From Phlegmacium glaucopus (taxonomy: Eukaryota > Basidiomycota > Agaricomycetes > Agaricales > Cortinariaceae), in the NCBI GenBank assembly GCA_015039465.1, contig MU130073.1:323927-355708 (forward strand): DNA of 31,782 bases. Direction: 5' to 3'. Within the stretch, counting starts at the first letter, position 1; each line of letters begins with the position of its first letter. The translations under genes and the position numbers were made by a program. The notes below the pieces were generated by a model that saw only the letters and a program-made list of their open reading frames with translations, did not search any database and was not told the DNA's origin. Shown here piece by piece: positions 1-10,303 of this stretch.

Positions 1-737
1 TTCCAAGAGAAAAAGAGTGAAATGTTCCCCTTGTACAAACAGGATGAAGCTTTCATAGAAACTCAGACTGAAATCAAATTAAAATTGTGCATTCAGATCA
101 AGGGGGAGAATTCCTATCAAATCAGATGACTGAGCATCAAGATGACAGAGGTACAAAACAAGAGCTTACAGTTCATGACTCTCTGCCCCAAAACGGTACT
201 GCTGAACACGGGATGTGTATGTGAACCAAACAAGCTCGGGCTCTGCTTCTGGCATCTGGATTGCCTCGTTTTCTGTGGGAGGAAGTGATGAAGCACACAA
301 CATGGTTGCAAAATCAAACCCCTGCACGTGCATTAGATGGGAAGACTCCCTACAAAATGCTAAATAAGAAAAAGCCACACCTTGCTGGTATCCAAGAGTT
401 TGGTGTCACTGCCTACATAAAGGACCTTAGAATATATTGGCCTGGAAAAGGATCAGTCACTGTTGAACGGAATGTGGTTTTCAATGGAGACAACATACAA
501 ACAAATGACAATCTTCATATTCCTGGTGATACACTGGATGAGGGGGAGAGGGATAAAGTCATCCAGTCATCCCCAAATGATCCTAAAAATCCCAAAAATA
601 CTCTTGAAACTATCAGTGAACCTCAATCACATCAAGAACCAGTCCAGACTCACCATGAACCAGAAACCGAGGTCATAGCTGAACCCATTCCAGAAATTGA
701 AGAGTACAGTACTGGAGAAATTATTACAAAAATTTGA
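1..737 (+). pseudogene. Ty1/copia polyprotein fragment (integrase core to C-terminal region), decayed
   Basis: Fragment of a copia-type Pol protein running in from the left edge. Up to about 86 one frame reads on. From 87 another frame carries the integrase signature HSDQGGEFLS, then QNGTAE and, from 261, LPRFLWEEVMKHTTWLQN and TPARALDGKTPYKML, typical of the copia integrase C-terminal half. The frame then runs into an acidic, proline-rich linker and stops at 735-737. Breaks seen: a frame change near 80-87, a TGA stop at 222-224 where family members usually carry Arg, and an internal deletion after about residue 52 of the 261 frame. The deletion joins AYIKDL directly to RIYWPGK and so removes the usual stretch between them. 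The family assignment is firm; the element is dead. No LTR was found on this side. Confidence 0.85.
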
Positions 738-1480
738 GGCTAGCTCTAGTGTTTCCAGTGAGTCTAGCACTTTCCAGCACTTACAGCTAGGTGATTGTAA
801 CATGTTACCCATGGGTAAACAACCAGTTTTTACATATTATATGATAGCCCTGGATTTTATGAACATTTTACAAATTTTCCCATGTAAATCAGTGAAGAAC
901 ACTGTGTGAGGTTTCAGAGGTCTATGATCAATTATGGTGTCACAGCCACACCAATTAGTGATGGGTACACCAAATTTGGAAATTGGCCATTTTGGCAACC
1001 TATGTCAGCAAAAATGATGCTGAGGGCACAATTCTTTGAATTTAAGGCCAAAACTTGGTAGGGGTATAAGTCACCCATTTCTCAACCAATTTGGATAGAA
1101 AATAAAGTTCTGGGATCACAAAATTCATAGCTACAGGCCTATGTAATAAAAACCCACAAAATTTGTGGGTATACCTGTTACAATCACTAGTCATCAAAGA
1201 GTCATGGTGCTCTTTTTGGATTTACCCATATGAACATTACTCACAATGGTATTCACCTAGGCTGAGAAATTTTCAGGGTAGTTAAATGGATTGGGATTGA
1301 GCATAAAGTGAGTTATTTAATCATCAAATTATTATCTAACTAATTCTGACTGCTCTACTAGGTCAGTTGGATTACATCCAATAACACATCAATTAATCAT
1401 GCTAGTGTCAGAGGATACTTAGTTTCTTGTCAGACCAACCAAACACAACCATTCCTAAGGACTTTACTCTCCCCCACACA
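738..1480. other. Gene-free CpG-less stretch
   Basis: I see no gene or recognisable transposon domain here. The sequence is AT-rich and has no CpG. Two overlapping perfect palindromes lie at 797-808 (GTAACATGTTAC) and 805-818 (TTACCCATGGGTAA). It is probably decayed transposon flank. Confidence 0.5.
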
Positions 1481-1665
1481 TTCCAAGCAGTTCTAGCAGA
1501 ATCTGCTAAGAACCTGATTGGAACTGCTCAGAACTGCTTGGAATGGATTTTTGGTGAGAGTCCAGCAAAATTTTCACTTAACTTGGACTCATCCTGACCA
1601 AATTCTGAGCAGAACAGCTTGGATCCCAGTCCTAGCAATACCAAGCAGTTCCCAGTCCAAGCTTG
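1481..1665. repeat. Decamer-period minisatellite with 14-bp inverted repeat
   Basis: Degenerate copies of a roughly 10-bp unit related to GAACTGCTTG follow one another: ATCTGCTAAG, AACCTGATTG, GAACTGCTCA, GAACTGCTTG at 1501-1540, with further CCAAGCAGTTC-type units up to about 1665. TTCCAAGCAGTTCT (1481-1494) is the exact reverse complement of AGAACTGCTTGGAA (1530-1543), so the block could fold into a long hairpin. TAGCAGA and TCTGCTA form a smaller nested inverted repeat. Confidence 0.7.
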
Positions 1666-1839
1666 CCACTATTGTTATATATTATTATAAATTAAAATGG
1701 TCATTATGTAAGTCAATTGTAATTCATATATGAAAGGTGGCAGTGCCTTGCTGTCATTTGGGCCCCATTTGTATTTTGTTCAGGCTGCAAGGTGTGGTGC
1801 ACATTTCACAAATCAACAAACATTAGTAATACTTTGTCA

Positions 1840-2045
1840 TCTCACAACTACCACCACCACCATCATATCACCACTGTCACCACCAGACCACCATCACAAC
1901 CACCACTATTACCTCAGAACCATAACAATGGGAATGAAGACATGGCAACAAGGCCAACAATAACCAATGACAAGGATGACCAAGGATGATAACAACAACC
2001 AACAATCAACAACAGCTATGACAACAGCAACAACAATGGCTACCT
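1840..2045 (+). repeat. CCA/CAA trinucleotide-rich low-complexity tract
   Basis: Imperfect ACC/CAC triplets around 1845-1920 pass into AAC/CAA triplets up to about 2040. Short frames in it encode His- and Thr-rich peptides without family features, so I treat them as shadows of a microsatellite. Confidence 0.75.
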
Positions 2046-2151
2046 CCCTCACTGTTAAGCATAGAAAATATCAGATGGAGTATTGGACAGAACCAACTGT
2101 AAGAGGACACTACATAGGTACATATATAACACTTGCATACTCCATCCCTAC

Positions 2152-2700
2152 CGATAGTATTGTACACGAACCCTATACGCTTAGACTAACAAGATTACCA
2201 CTTGCCATCTATATTTAGTACTGTATACACATGCATCTGTGAGGAGGGATTCTCCCTACCTCGAATTATTACTATTTTCATAATTTCAAATTCATTATAT
2301 CACATACGGAATTTCGCACCGCGTTACATTTTCCAAATTCGTACGTTTCCTATTTTATCAATTTCAAATTCATTCCCCTTTTGGAAATTACTCCGAAATT
2401 ACACAGTCCATTCTTACATACAAATTTGTTACCTCTCCGTTTTTGTTCTCGGATCTTAGATTCCCATATATCCATTTTCAAAACACAGTACTACAAACTA
2501 AAGGTATAAAAAGCTGTAGTTATATTGTAGTATAAAAAGAACAACATATAACATAACAACAGAACAACTGAGGCACTCAAAAACAACATGAAAACTAAGA
2601 AATTCCATAACCAAGTACTAAAATAATAAACAAATCAACAAATCGGAACACTAAAGTTGACGGAGTCAACTCCCCCTATACTCGCACACACACGGAAACT
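2152..2700. repeat. CpG-retaining repeat segment, possibly a degraded LTR or promoter block
   Basis: CpG reappears abruptly at 2,152 after about 1.5 kb without any. On the minus strand, 2,470-2,238 resembles the plus strand at about 31,495-31,671. The shared parts are an exact 12-mer, TCCCTCCTCACA (minus 2,249-2,238; plus 31,660-31,671), a GAGG-AGGGA run just before it, and a weaker TTTC-GGAG / ATTT-CAAAAGGG block further upstream. The palindrome GTTGACGGAGTCAAC lies at 2,656-2,670. No coding frame is convincing. It is probably a dispersed repeat younger than its surroundings. Confidence 0.45.
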
Positions 2701-2949
2701 ATTCCTCACACATCTACAAGTAGATATCTATCACATGTTCTTATGAATGTGTGTTCTATTTCTATTTTACTTAGTCATGTCGTTACCTGGGTCCATCTTG
2801 TATTTAGATAAAGGTAGCAGGTGTCGTTCTTAAAACAACACCTTGATATAAACTTGGTTCACAGCGATACCTTCTTCTCTAAGTTGGCAGTAGTTTACTA
2901 TAGCCAATGTCCCCTAACACCAACAGAACCAAATGGAAATAGTAATGAA

Positions 2950-3275
2950 GTAGGACTATAGACCTCAGCATATGTGCTGTGCTACCCAGCTCCACTACCC
3001 AGCTCCTTTGTTGTCCTAATTTTGGAGTCAGAAAGAGGTGGAATAGAAGTATAAGCCCAGAGGACTTAGAGGGAGAACAAGATGGGGAAGCTAAGTTGAT
3101 ATTTGAAACTGAGGAAAAACATACAAGTTTGAGTACTTAAATATTGTCAAAGAATAACATCAAAATGTAAAGGATAAAAATAAAGTACTGTGCTCTACTC
3201 CCAGAAAGTCCTGCATTCTTGAGTGAGTCATCCAGCTATGGGTTGCTGACTGATAATAGGAAAGTGCTGACAGAG
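2950..3275. repeat. Diverged direct repeat, copy 1
   Basis: Copy 1 of a roughly 320-bp unit repeated about 460 bp downstream. Shared landmarks in the same order are AGGACTATA, TATGTGCTGTGCTACCC, GTCCTAATTT, AAAACATACAAGTT, GTCCTGCATTCTTG and GCTGACTGATA. This copy has lost the CpGs that copy 2 keeps. No coding potential is visible. Confidence 0.8.
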
Positions 3276-3411
3276 ATAATAATAAGATAAGATGTTGATA
3301 AGGTGATGATGATGAAGATGAGCTTGGAGTAATGGTGGAGAGGTGTTAAGTTTGAGAACTCTATTCCGGAGTATTGGACAGAGTTTGATCGGAATGGAAC
3401 CACGGAACGGG

Positions 3412-3730
3412 AAAGGACTATAGCCTCAGCGTATGTGCTGTGCTACCCTAAACCTTCGTGTCCTAATTTCGGAGTAAGAACAGAACGGAGTGGGACTGGA
3501 AGTTGCAGTAACTTAGAGGAAGACTAGGAGGAGGAAACTATATTGATATTTGAACTAAGGGAAAACATACAAGTTCGAATACTTTAAATATAAAAGGAAT
3601 TACAACCAAAATATAGAATATAAATATAAGTGCTGCGTTCTGCTCCCGGAAAAGGTCCTGCATTCTTGGGTGAATAATCCATGGCTGGTGTGCTGACTGA
3701 TAGTGGGAAAGTGATGACAAAGGAATAGTT
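3412..3730. repeat. Diverged direct repeat, copy 2
   Basis: Second copy of the unit at 2,950-3,275, with the same landmarks in order and small indels. CpGs are kept at five places where copy 1 shows TpG or CpA. The CpG-containing sequence continues to 3,889, where it stops abruptly. Minus-strand frames through it look like noise. Confidence 0.8.
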
Positions 3731-4128
3731 GGTGTGGTAATGGGTTTGGGATATTGTTGGAAGAGTTGGAATGATACAGAGAAGTCTCAGAGTCAGACAT
3801 AGGAGGAGTAGAGTCAGAGACAAGGGAAAGTACTGGAATGGAGTATGGACTACCGGAAACAACTCCGACGGAGTCAGACCGGAGTAACGTGTGATGGAAT
3901 GTAACAAGAGGTTGGAATAATATGGAAAACCTTTGGATCTGAAGATAGGAGGAGTAATTCTGAAGGTAAGAGAAGTAACAGTTATGGAGTTAGAGCCAGA
4001 TGTTCTGATTATGGCTCTGTCAGAACTAGTGATAGAACAACCTGTGACTGAATTGTAACACCAGGGAGTTTTTTTTTTTATATAATCTTTTTTAAATTTT
4101 TTTACTTTATCAATTATAATCTATAGTG

Positions 4129-4195
4129 TATGAGGACCACTACCACAATTTCACCACCACCACCATCCACCTTGACACACCACCACCACCCCCCT
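4129..4195 (+). repeat. CCA-rich microsatellite
   Basis: Imperfect ACC/CCA triplets, similar in kind to the tract at 1,840-2,045. A T-rich run lies just upstream (4,069-4,105). Confidence 0.7.
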
Positions 4196-5280
4196 AAAAA
4201 ATTTATAGCCCTAAATGATGATGGCTACCCTCTGTTGATACATGGTAATATCCTTCTTTTTAATACAAATACAAAGCAATGTCCTTCCCCCACTGCTTTT
4301 TTATGGCATAAATGCTGTGTTTGTGGCTTCAATCTCATCTGTGATGACCATATAGTCAGCATCAAGAGAGGCAGTTTATGAGGTGGAGGTGTTTCTGGTG
4401 GGCATGATAGTGCAGGACATGATGATGATGCTAGCAGATGTGATGATAGTGGAGACAACAGTGGCATGTAATATTAATTTTAGTGATTTTTTTGTGCCTT
4501 GTGGTAAAAAAATTTCCAGGTCACATGTCATAAGGCCTGCTAAATTAAATTAATTCCTACAGTATACTAATATTACATATATGCATACCCCTCTAGTGCT
4601 GCTTATGCCATGACAATTGAAGTAGACATCTATTTTATGGGAAAATGTGAGAATATGGACATAGAACATTCAACTAAGGCCTGTAGAAGGCCTTGATAAA
4701 ATTAAGGGCAGATTTTTGCAAATCCTTGTAGAAAACTTGAAATTTCCTGATTAATTTCTCTATTCCATTATTTGAAATAAATTCAGTCCTGCAAGTGGGA
4801 ATCTTGAAATTTCCCTATTAATTTCTCTATTCTGTCATGTGAAATGAATGTAGTACACAATACTATCATGCTATAATGCCAGATAGGTTATGACTATTTA
4901 AGAGTATGGCCTTGGCCTTTGCTTTTCTGAGGCCCTATTATGGGTTGAAGCATATATTATTAAAATAAAACTGTATAATTTAATAATATTAAAGGTTATA
5001 AATCAATTTATATTCTATTAATAAAATTTTCCTTTTTTAGAGAATGTTATTAGAAGCTATTTTACAAAAGATCCTGTAAAACTAAAAATCAATTTAGAAA
5101 CCAGTGAGTTGTCTCTAAATTTAATTCCTTCCTTATACAACAATTATAAAAACTGCAAGCTTTGTAAACAACAAGAGCAGGCAAATGATCAAATAAGTTA
5201 TACCTCCAGAAAAATGCATTAGGCTAGGCCTACAGCTTAGTCAATTCCTCTTTTGAATCAAGGTCAGAGAGTTCAGAAGA
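4196..5280. other. Gene-free stretch in the longest CpG desert
   Basis: No gene or transposon domain is recognisable. The stretch lies inside 3,890-5,857, in which I found no CpG dinucleotide. A partly repeated phrase (CTTGAAATTTCC, then TTAATTTCTCTATT) occurs near 4,736 and 4,803, hinting at an old local duplication. Confidence 0.5.
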
Positions 5281-5340
5281 TGTCACAAAAATGTTACATA
5301 ATGTTACATAATGTCACAAAATGTCACAAAATGTTTCACT
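5281..5340 (+). repeat. 10-bp tandem repeat, about 6 units
   Basis: Units of exactly 10 bp with consensus ATGTYACAWA: ATGTTACATA twice, ATGTCACAAA twice, with degenerate units at both ends. A short frame crosses it without family features. Confidence 0.85.
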
Positions 5341-5820
5341 GTTTCAGGAACTTTATTGATATTTACAGATATTTTCCTAGGACTTGTATGACAATTTCCT
5401 TCATAGTTGTTGACTTTATAGTTACTTTAGATTGCAAGTTGTTCATTTGACCATTATGGATTTTTGTATGGTTATAGTCTGAACTTTTTGTAGTGTTATT
5501 TAACAGTATGATAATTAGATCAATCCAGATCATAGTTATCTGCTGAGTTAACATTCAAGACTTTGCAATTTCCAGTTTAATCAACAAGTGTAGTCAACAC
5601 TTTTGACCCTTACACTATCAATTTGTAGATTAATTCATGGTTGGTTTATTGATCTTTTTGATTCAATTGAAGAATAATATTATGAAAAATGAATAATCCA
5701 TAGGTATTCAATTTTCAGTCCTATCATCTCCTTATGACTAAAATACTGACTGTCCTCAGTGATTGATGTGTTACCCTTTTTGGTAATTTTCTGTTTTTGT
5801 TATACTGTTTTCCTTTTTAG

Positions 5821-6220
5821 GATGCCATCAATGTTTGCATCAATTGTTCCCTATCTTCGACAATTCATCGAAATGACACTGTATTACATTTTTCTCCTTT
5901 CTCAAAATTCCAGACCTTTATGTCTTACACAATATTTGTGTTTATAAGGTATGAGTTTTGATTTTTGATTTGTTTTCCATGCTACCATCTTCTCTGCTCA
6001 ATTTTATCATTATTCCCTCAGAATCTTCCTTCAAGAAGCATGCAGATTTGTCTCACAAAGCACTCAAGAACTTTAACACGGTTCGCACTTTAAAAGTGCT
6101 GTCTTCAATCTCATCAATATTACTATCGCCTTCAATCCATTCATCCCTTTCTTCCTCACCCACAACCTATTTCAAGAAATTCCCCTGGCTGTCTTTTCTG
6201 TGTTAAATAATGGATTTTGC
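5821..6220 (+). pseudogene. Possible exon remnants of an unknown gene
   Basis: After a good acceptor (TTTTTAG) at 5,820, frame 5,821-5,948 is open and ends at a GTATGAG donor. A matching acceptor (CCCTCAG) at 6,021 continues the frame into IFLQEACRFVSQSTQEL. The frame meets a TAA at 6,074-6,076, then runs open again through HGSHFKSAVFNLIN to a stop near 6,220. CpG returns within these exons. The reading fits a two-exon remnant with one nonsense change, perhaps the upstream part of the gene at 6,210. I do not recognise the family. Chance open frames remain possible. Confidence 0.3.
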
Positions 6221-7202
6221 TAACAAAAACCCAGCTTTTGTTATGCCAAAATCTATTGATAAGATTTTGGTTCTTAACAATTGGGTTTGTGGTTCTTTAC
6301 CAACTATTATAAAGAAAGGTACAAGTTCTGTATTCTCTCTTTACAATCTTTACAATATCTTTTGTATTCTTCAGATCCGGTCGTTCCTACAGCTCCTCCC
6401 CTGTGCTGATGTCAAATCTAAGAAGACGAAAACCAGCTCAGTACGTGTTCATTTTCTTAGTTTATCTTTTCTTTTGGCTAATTTATATCTTTTCAGAATA
6501 AACAGATCTGTTTATCCAAAGATACAATCAATTTTTCCGATGGTGAAGAATCTGTGCGATTCTTATCATCTGCTCCTTCTACCATTGTCAATACTATTAA
6601 CAAGGTACATTTCTCCTTTTTTATCATTATGTTTCTGTTTCACCTGGTTTCAGATGTATGATTCCAGTGCCACTGTCCCTATGGACACTTCTTCCAGTGT
6701 GAGTTCTCTAATTACATCAATAAGGTTTTTAATACAATTCTTTTTTTAGACCTTAAGGTTCCTTCTGAGTCCAATGTCATATGCGCGCACACTGTACATC
6801 TTCTGTATTCCAGTATTCTGAATATGGATTACTCGTCTCGAGCTTATATTAAAGCTATCACCATTATCAGCAAACAGGTTCACAAGGGTAACCACACTTT
6901 GGTTACTTGTACTCAAGGTGTCGAGGATGATTCTATGAGCCTCAGTGAGTTCACATTTCATCTTCTCCTATAATATTTCATTTCTGTTTCATATAGATAA
7001 ACTGGTTCTCCCCATCTCTGCTGTTGATAACAGTTCCATCTCTCATGCTCGCGACACTATCTCAAACTCTGTCATTGTCGATCTTATCAAAGAAGATTCT
7101 CATTTTGATATGACTTATCAAAATGCTCTTCATTGCAAGATTGTTGAAGGTTGTGTTAAAATTTGCATTGAGTTAATGTCTATCGATCATCTCATGGACT
7201 GA
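6210..7202 (+). CDS. Unknown 245-aa protein, six exons, apparently intact
   Basis: Six open segments join without a stop: 6210-6329, 6375-6440, 6497-6604, 6654-6696, 6750-6944 and 6997-7202 (738 nt, 245 aa). The introns are 45-57 nt with GT-AG ends and T-rich acceptors, as in basidiomycetes. The protein starts MDFANKNPAFVMPKSIDK, has a Lys/Ser-rich middle, then a better ordered half with VICAHTVHLLYSS, RAYIKAITIISKQVHKG, HARDTISNSVIVDLIKED and HCKIVEGCVKICIEL. I see no known domain, signal peptide or membrane segment. The first intron has two possible donors (6,319 or 6,330); only the second keeps the frame into exon 2. The Pro-rich alternative frame in exon 2 (DPVVPTAPP) could mean a small frameshift there. 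The exons keep CpG while both flanks have lost it, which suggests a recent arrival or constraint. It could be an accessory gene of an unrecognised element. Confidence 0.55.
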
Positions 7203-7429
7203 TTCAATCAATCGCTCGCAAAGAATCTGGCTTCTGTTGATGTGCACACCAACTAAAGTTCTGTCATCATATTTCCCCTTTTTCAGTTTCATCTTTTTGA
7301 ATTTCACATTTTTCACTTATAATGGACTTGATCTCCGTTTCATAATAAGTAAAAGTACTATTGTTTCATGGATTTTGTTCGCTAGTAAAATATTCTTTTA
7401 AAATTTACAAATTTCTTGTTATCCATCAA

Positions 7430-7560
7430 ATGATGTCTCTGTCTGATAAGGATGTGTCTTCTGCCTCTTTGGAAAGTGTAATATTTTCAAAGTTAAAGTC
7501 TCTTTTCAAGACTTCATCTTTGTATTCATCTGTTTCTTCTATTCTTTTTAGAGTAGTTTT
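7430..7560 (+). pseudogene. Start of an unknown gene cut off by a gypsy copy
   Basis: An ATG-ATG start at 7,430 opens MMSLSDKDVSSASLESVIF and continues Ser/Lys-rich to a TTTTTAG at about 7,553, where recognisable minus-strand gypsy coding sequence begins (7,561). The style resembles the neighbouring unknown gene, but no similarity is clear. It may be a first exon truncated by the insertion, or chance. The 227 bp between 7,203 and 7,429 hold nothing I can identify. Confidence 0.25.
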
Positions 7561-8519
7561 TTATATTTTAATCAAATTCTCTAAGTTATCTGGTAGTGGT
7601 ACTTTTGCTCTTGCAAAATATGGTATCACCCTAAATCCAGCCACTTTCTGATGATAGACAGAACCATCTAATTCTGCTATCACATATGATCCTCCTTTTG
7701 ATTTTGAAATTACTATCATTGGTCCTAAATATCTGGGTTTCATTTTTCTGTCCAATGATGATTCTATTTCACTATTCCTTATCAACACTAGATCTCCAGG
7801 TTCAAAGGTGAAATATTTAATAGCAACTCTATTATCCTTTTCATATTTTATCAACCACTCTCTTTTTCCTTGATCTATTCTAGCACACATGTCAATGACA
7901 TGTTGTCTATGCTTTGCTAGTGCTTTGGCTCTATATCCAATCAATTCTGCAGTAGATAGAATTCTTCCTGGTAATTTTATTAGCCATGTAGCTTCTAAAA
8001 TATCCAAGGGAATTGTTGGTTGTGCTCCTGTAACCATAAAGAAAGGTGAACACCCCAATCTTTTTCTAACAGTAATTCTATCTGCCCAAAGAACATGATG
8101 GAAGAACCAATACCACTTAGTGGTATCTCCTCCTGTTGCTTTTGTTAACATCTGGCGTACATCCCAGTGTCTTCTTTCTATTTTTCTATTTGCTCTGGAA
8201 TTATGTGGTGAAATTTTAATTCCTTTTATTCCATATTTTTCCTCCAGCCATGCAGTTGCTGCTCTATAAGAACTTCCATTATTTGTTATAATTTTAGATA
8301 AACATCCCCATCTGCAAATAATGTCTTCAAAAGCCAATTTGCAATTGTTCTTGCTTTTTCATCTCTTACTGGTCTACCTTCCATCCATGATGTCATATGA
8401 TAATATCTATGCAAAATATATCCATAACCATTTGATTTTGGTGTCATATGCATAGTATCTGCTTGCAATATTTGAAATATTGATGGTGTGTGTGTGACAA
8501 CTGGTGGTATTTTTATCAA
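7561..8519 (-). pseudogene. Gypsy integrase catalytic and C-terminal domains, defective
   Basis: Two frames overlap at 8,286-8,337. The first has the DDE-core start (LQADTMHM, first acidic residue). The second has [21 protein letters not shown] (third acidic residue) and the C-terminal SH3-like part ([34 protein letters not shown]). The second catalytic Asp, normally in a TDN-type motif, reads Asn here (ITNN), so the core would be inactive even without the frameshift. Translation ends at 7,561 soon after [11 protein letters not shown]. Confidence 0.88.
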
Positions 8520-8552
8520 CAGTTTTTGTCTTTCTTGACAGAGATGACAGTT

Positions 8553-9098
8553 TTACAGTACCAGGAGATATCTTTCTCCATTTCTGGCCACCAAAACTCT
8601 ATGCCCAAGACTGTCATGTCCTACTTTCATCATATACATCTCTTTGTTCCTGTCAACTACCAATTTATGTGCATTATTAGGATTTCTCCTATATAACCAC
8701 CCATCATGGTCTACAAAGAACCTTCTTGCTGATCTGACTAACTTCTTATAGTCAACATTATTCATTCCATCTGGCCTTACAAATGGTTGCTTTAGCCATT
8801 GTTTAATTAATGGTAAGCATCCATCTTGTAATTTTCCAGTTTCTGATCTATGTTCTTCTGAATACTTTTCTATTGTCTCATCATCATCTTTTGGTAACAA
8901 TAGTGTATTGGTGTATTGGACAACTTCTGCCTCTGCACCTTTTACAACTTGTAAATGTTTTTCCATTGCTTTTTGCTCTATTTGACACTGATATCTTGCT
9001 TTTTCTAATTCTTTAGAAAAACAATCTATTGATTTTGGTAGGTTTTGTAAGTAACCTCCTCTTGTGTCTATATCCTCTTTGAACTCTTCCAACTCCAA
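8553..9098 (-). pseudogene. Gypsy linker and integrase zinc-binding region, frameshifted
   Basis: An acidic, charged linker (ELEEFKEDIDTRGGYLQNL onward) leads into KLVRSARRFFVDHDGWLYRR and VGHDSLGHR, the histidine half of the HHCC zinc region of retroelement integrases. The frame shifts directly after the second His, and the Cys pair is not in frame. Confidence 0.8.
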
Positions 9099-9242
9099 TG
9101 GTTGCAGTGCTCCTTCTGCTATTTCTAACTTTGGTGGTTCATTGATTTACATTATCTTCATCAGGTGGGTACACTTCATCTCCCATCTGTTGCTCTCTTC
9201 TTGACAATCCGTCTGGTCCAAATGTTTTTCCAGCAATATGCC

Positions 9243-9671
9243 TCAATTCAAAATGGAACATGAGAATTTCTCAATCCATCTATTTATTGTTGCATTTGGT
9301 CCCATCTCTGGATGGTTCAACATTCCATGTATATATTTTGCATCTGTCTCTACTATCAATTTTCTGCATCCTATTATTATTAACAGATATTCATTTGCTT
9401 CTAAAGCTCTTTTCAATCCAAAAAGTTCTTTTTTTGGTTGTGAAAATCTTGCTTCTCTTTCATTCATTGTGATTGAGCCAAATTTCACATAAGTTTTCTT
9501 TTTCATTGTGTCTGCTGTTTCCAGATATATGTAATATCCTATAGCTCTCCATGATCTATCCACTGCTAGGACAACTATGTCATTGCTTTCATAGTCAATA
9601 TTTCCTAATGGTACTGCATTTTCTAATGCATATTTCAAATTTTCATTGAATCTTCTTGTTCTTTTGCCCAT
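9243..9671 (-). pseudogene. Gypsy RNase H fragment
   Basis: The frame contains the three acidic landmarks of the Ty3/gypsy RNase H domain in order: the Asp of VVLAVDRSWRAIGYYI, the Glu of ARFSQPKKELFGLKRAL and the Asp of LIVETDAKYIHGML. The link to RT (9,672-9,782) is readable only with a stop and a small deletion in a conserved tether motif. The link to the zinc region (9,099-9,242) also needs a frameshift. Confidence 0.85.
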
Positions 9672-9782
9672 TCAAATGTTACATCTTTTCGTTACAATCT
9701 ATTTAAAGGTTCAGCTATTTTTGAAAAATCTTTAATAAAGATTCTATACACGCCTACTCTTATGTCTGTCACATTTTTACAA

Positions 9783-10303
9783 TCAGGCCATGATGCCAAC
9801 CCTGTCAACTTCAGGTTTCCTTCCTTCAAAGGTACATCTATGTCCTACAACAACTATTTCTTCTGCACATAAGACTGTTTTTGGTCCTGAAAATGTGCCT
9901 CCACAATATTTTATTCTTTGAACAACTCTATTCAAATTTTGAAAATGTTCCCATACAAATTTTCTTATTCCCTTATTCTCTTCTATCATTTCATACATTC
10001 CATCAGTCTTTTCATACCTAGATTTTGGACCTTTTACTGGTACATCATCTATGTAAGGTATTGTGACCTCAGGAATTTCTGGTTGTAATATATGTGTGAC
10101 ATCATCATGAGAAATTGGTCTGAGTTTGTCCAACCCATGGGTAAAGTAACTAATCTCAATGCACCAAAAGGTGTTTGAAAGGTAGTCAAATCCCTTGAAT
10201 TTTCTGCTAGTAACCTTTCATCATAGCCAACATATAAATCAAACATTCCTCCAAATTTTGAACCAACTGGAAGATATACAAATTCTAGAAAAGAGAAGTA
10301 CAT
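9783..10303 (-). pseudogene. Gypsy reverse transcriptase fragment
   Basis: Two overlapping frames (10,303-10,049 and 10,133-9,783) cover the RT palm. The first carries GGMFDLYVGYDERLL and TPFGALRLVTLPMGWTN. The second carries the catalytic YIDD (in VTIPYIDDVPVKGP), followed by WEHFQNLNRVVQRI and the thumb region. A frameshift lies between them. The second frame ends where a Trp codon is expected after RVGIMA. The finger region is missing, so no active enzyme can be made. The active-site motif itself is preserved. Confidence 0.88.

Larger units (their letters stand above)
7561..10303 (-). mobile_element. Ty3/gypsy retroelement, 5'-truncated and frameshifted
   Basis: On the minus strand the order is reverse transcriptase (from mid-domain), RNase H, an HHCC-type zinc region and integrase, the Ty3/gypsy order. 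Gag, protease and the N-terminal half of RT are missing on the high-coordinate side, and no LTR is visible on either side. At least four frameshifts or stops interrupt it. It faces a second truncated gypsy copy at 10,980 head to head across 0.7 kb. Confidence 0.9.

Noticed and set aside
1730..2218. His/Thr-rich short frames as metal-binding peptides
   Set aside because: They follow directly from CCA/CAA microsatellite triplets and lack any start context or conserved extension.
6210..6749. Uninterrupted 179-aa plus-strand frame
   Set aside because: It reads through three T-rich segments with good donor and acceptor sites. Splicing gives a more protein-like product and joins the later exons in phase.
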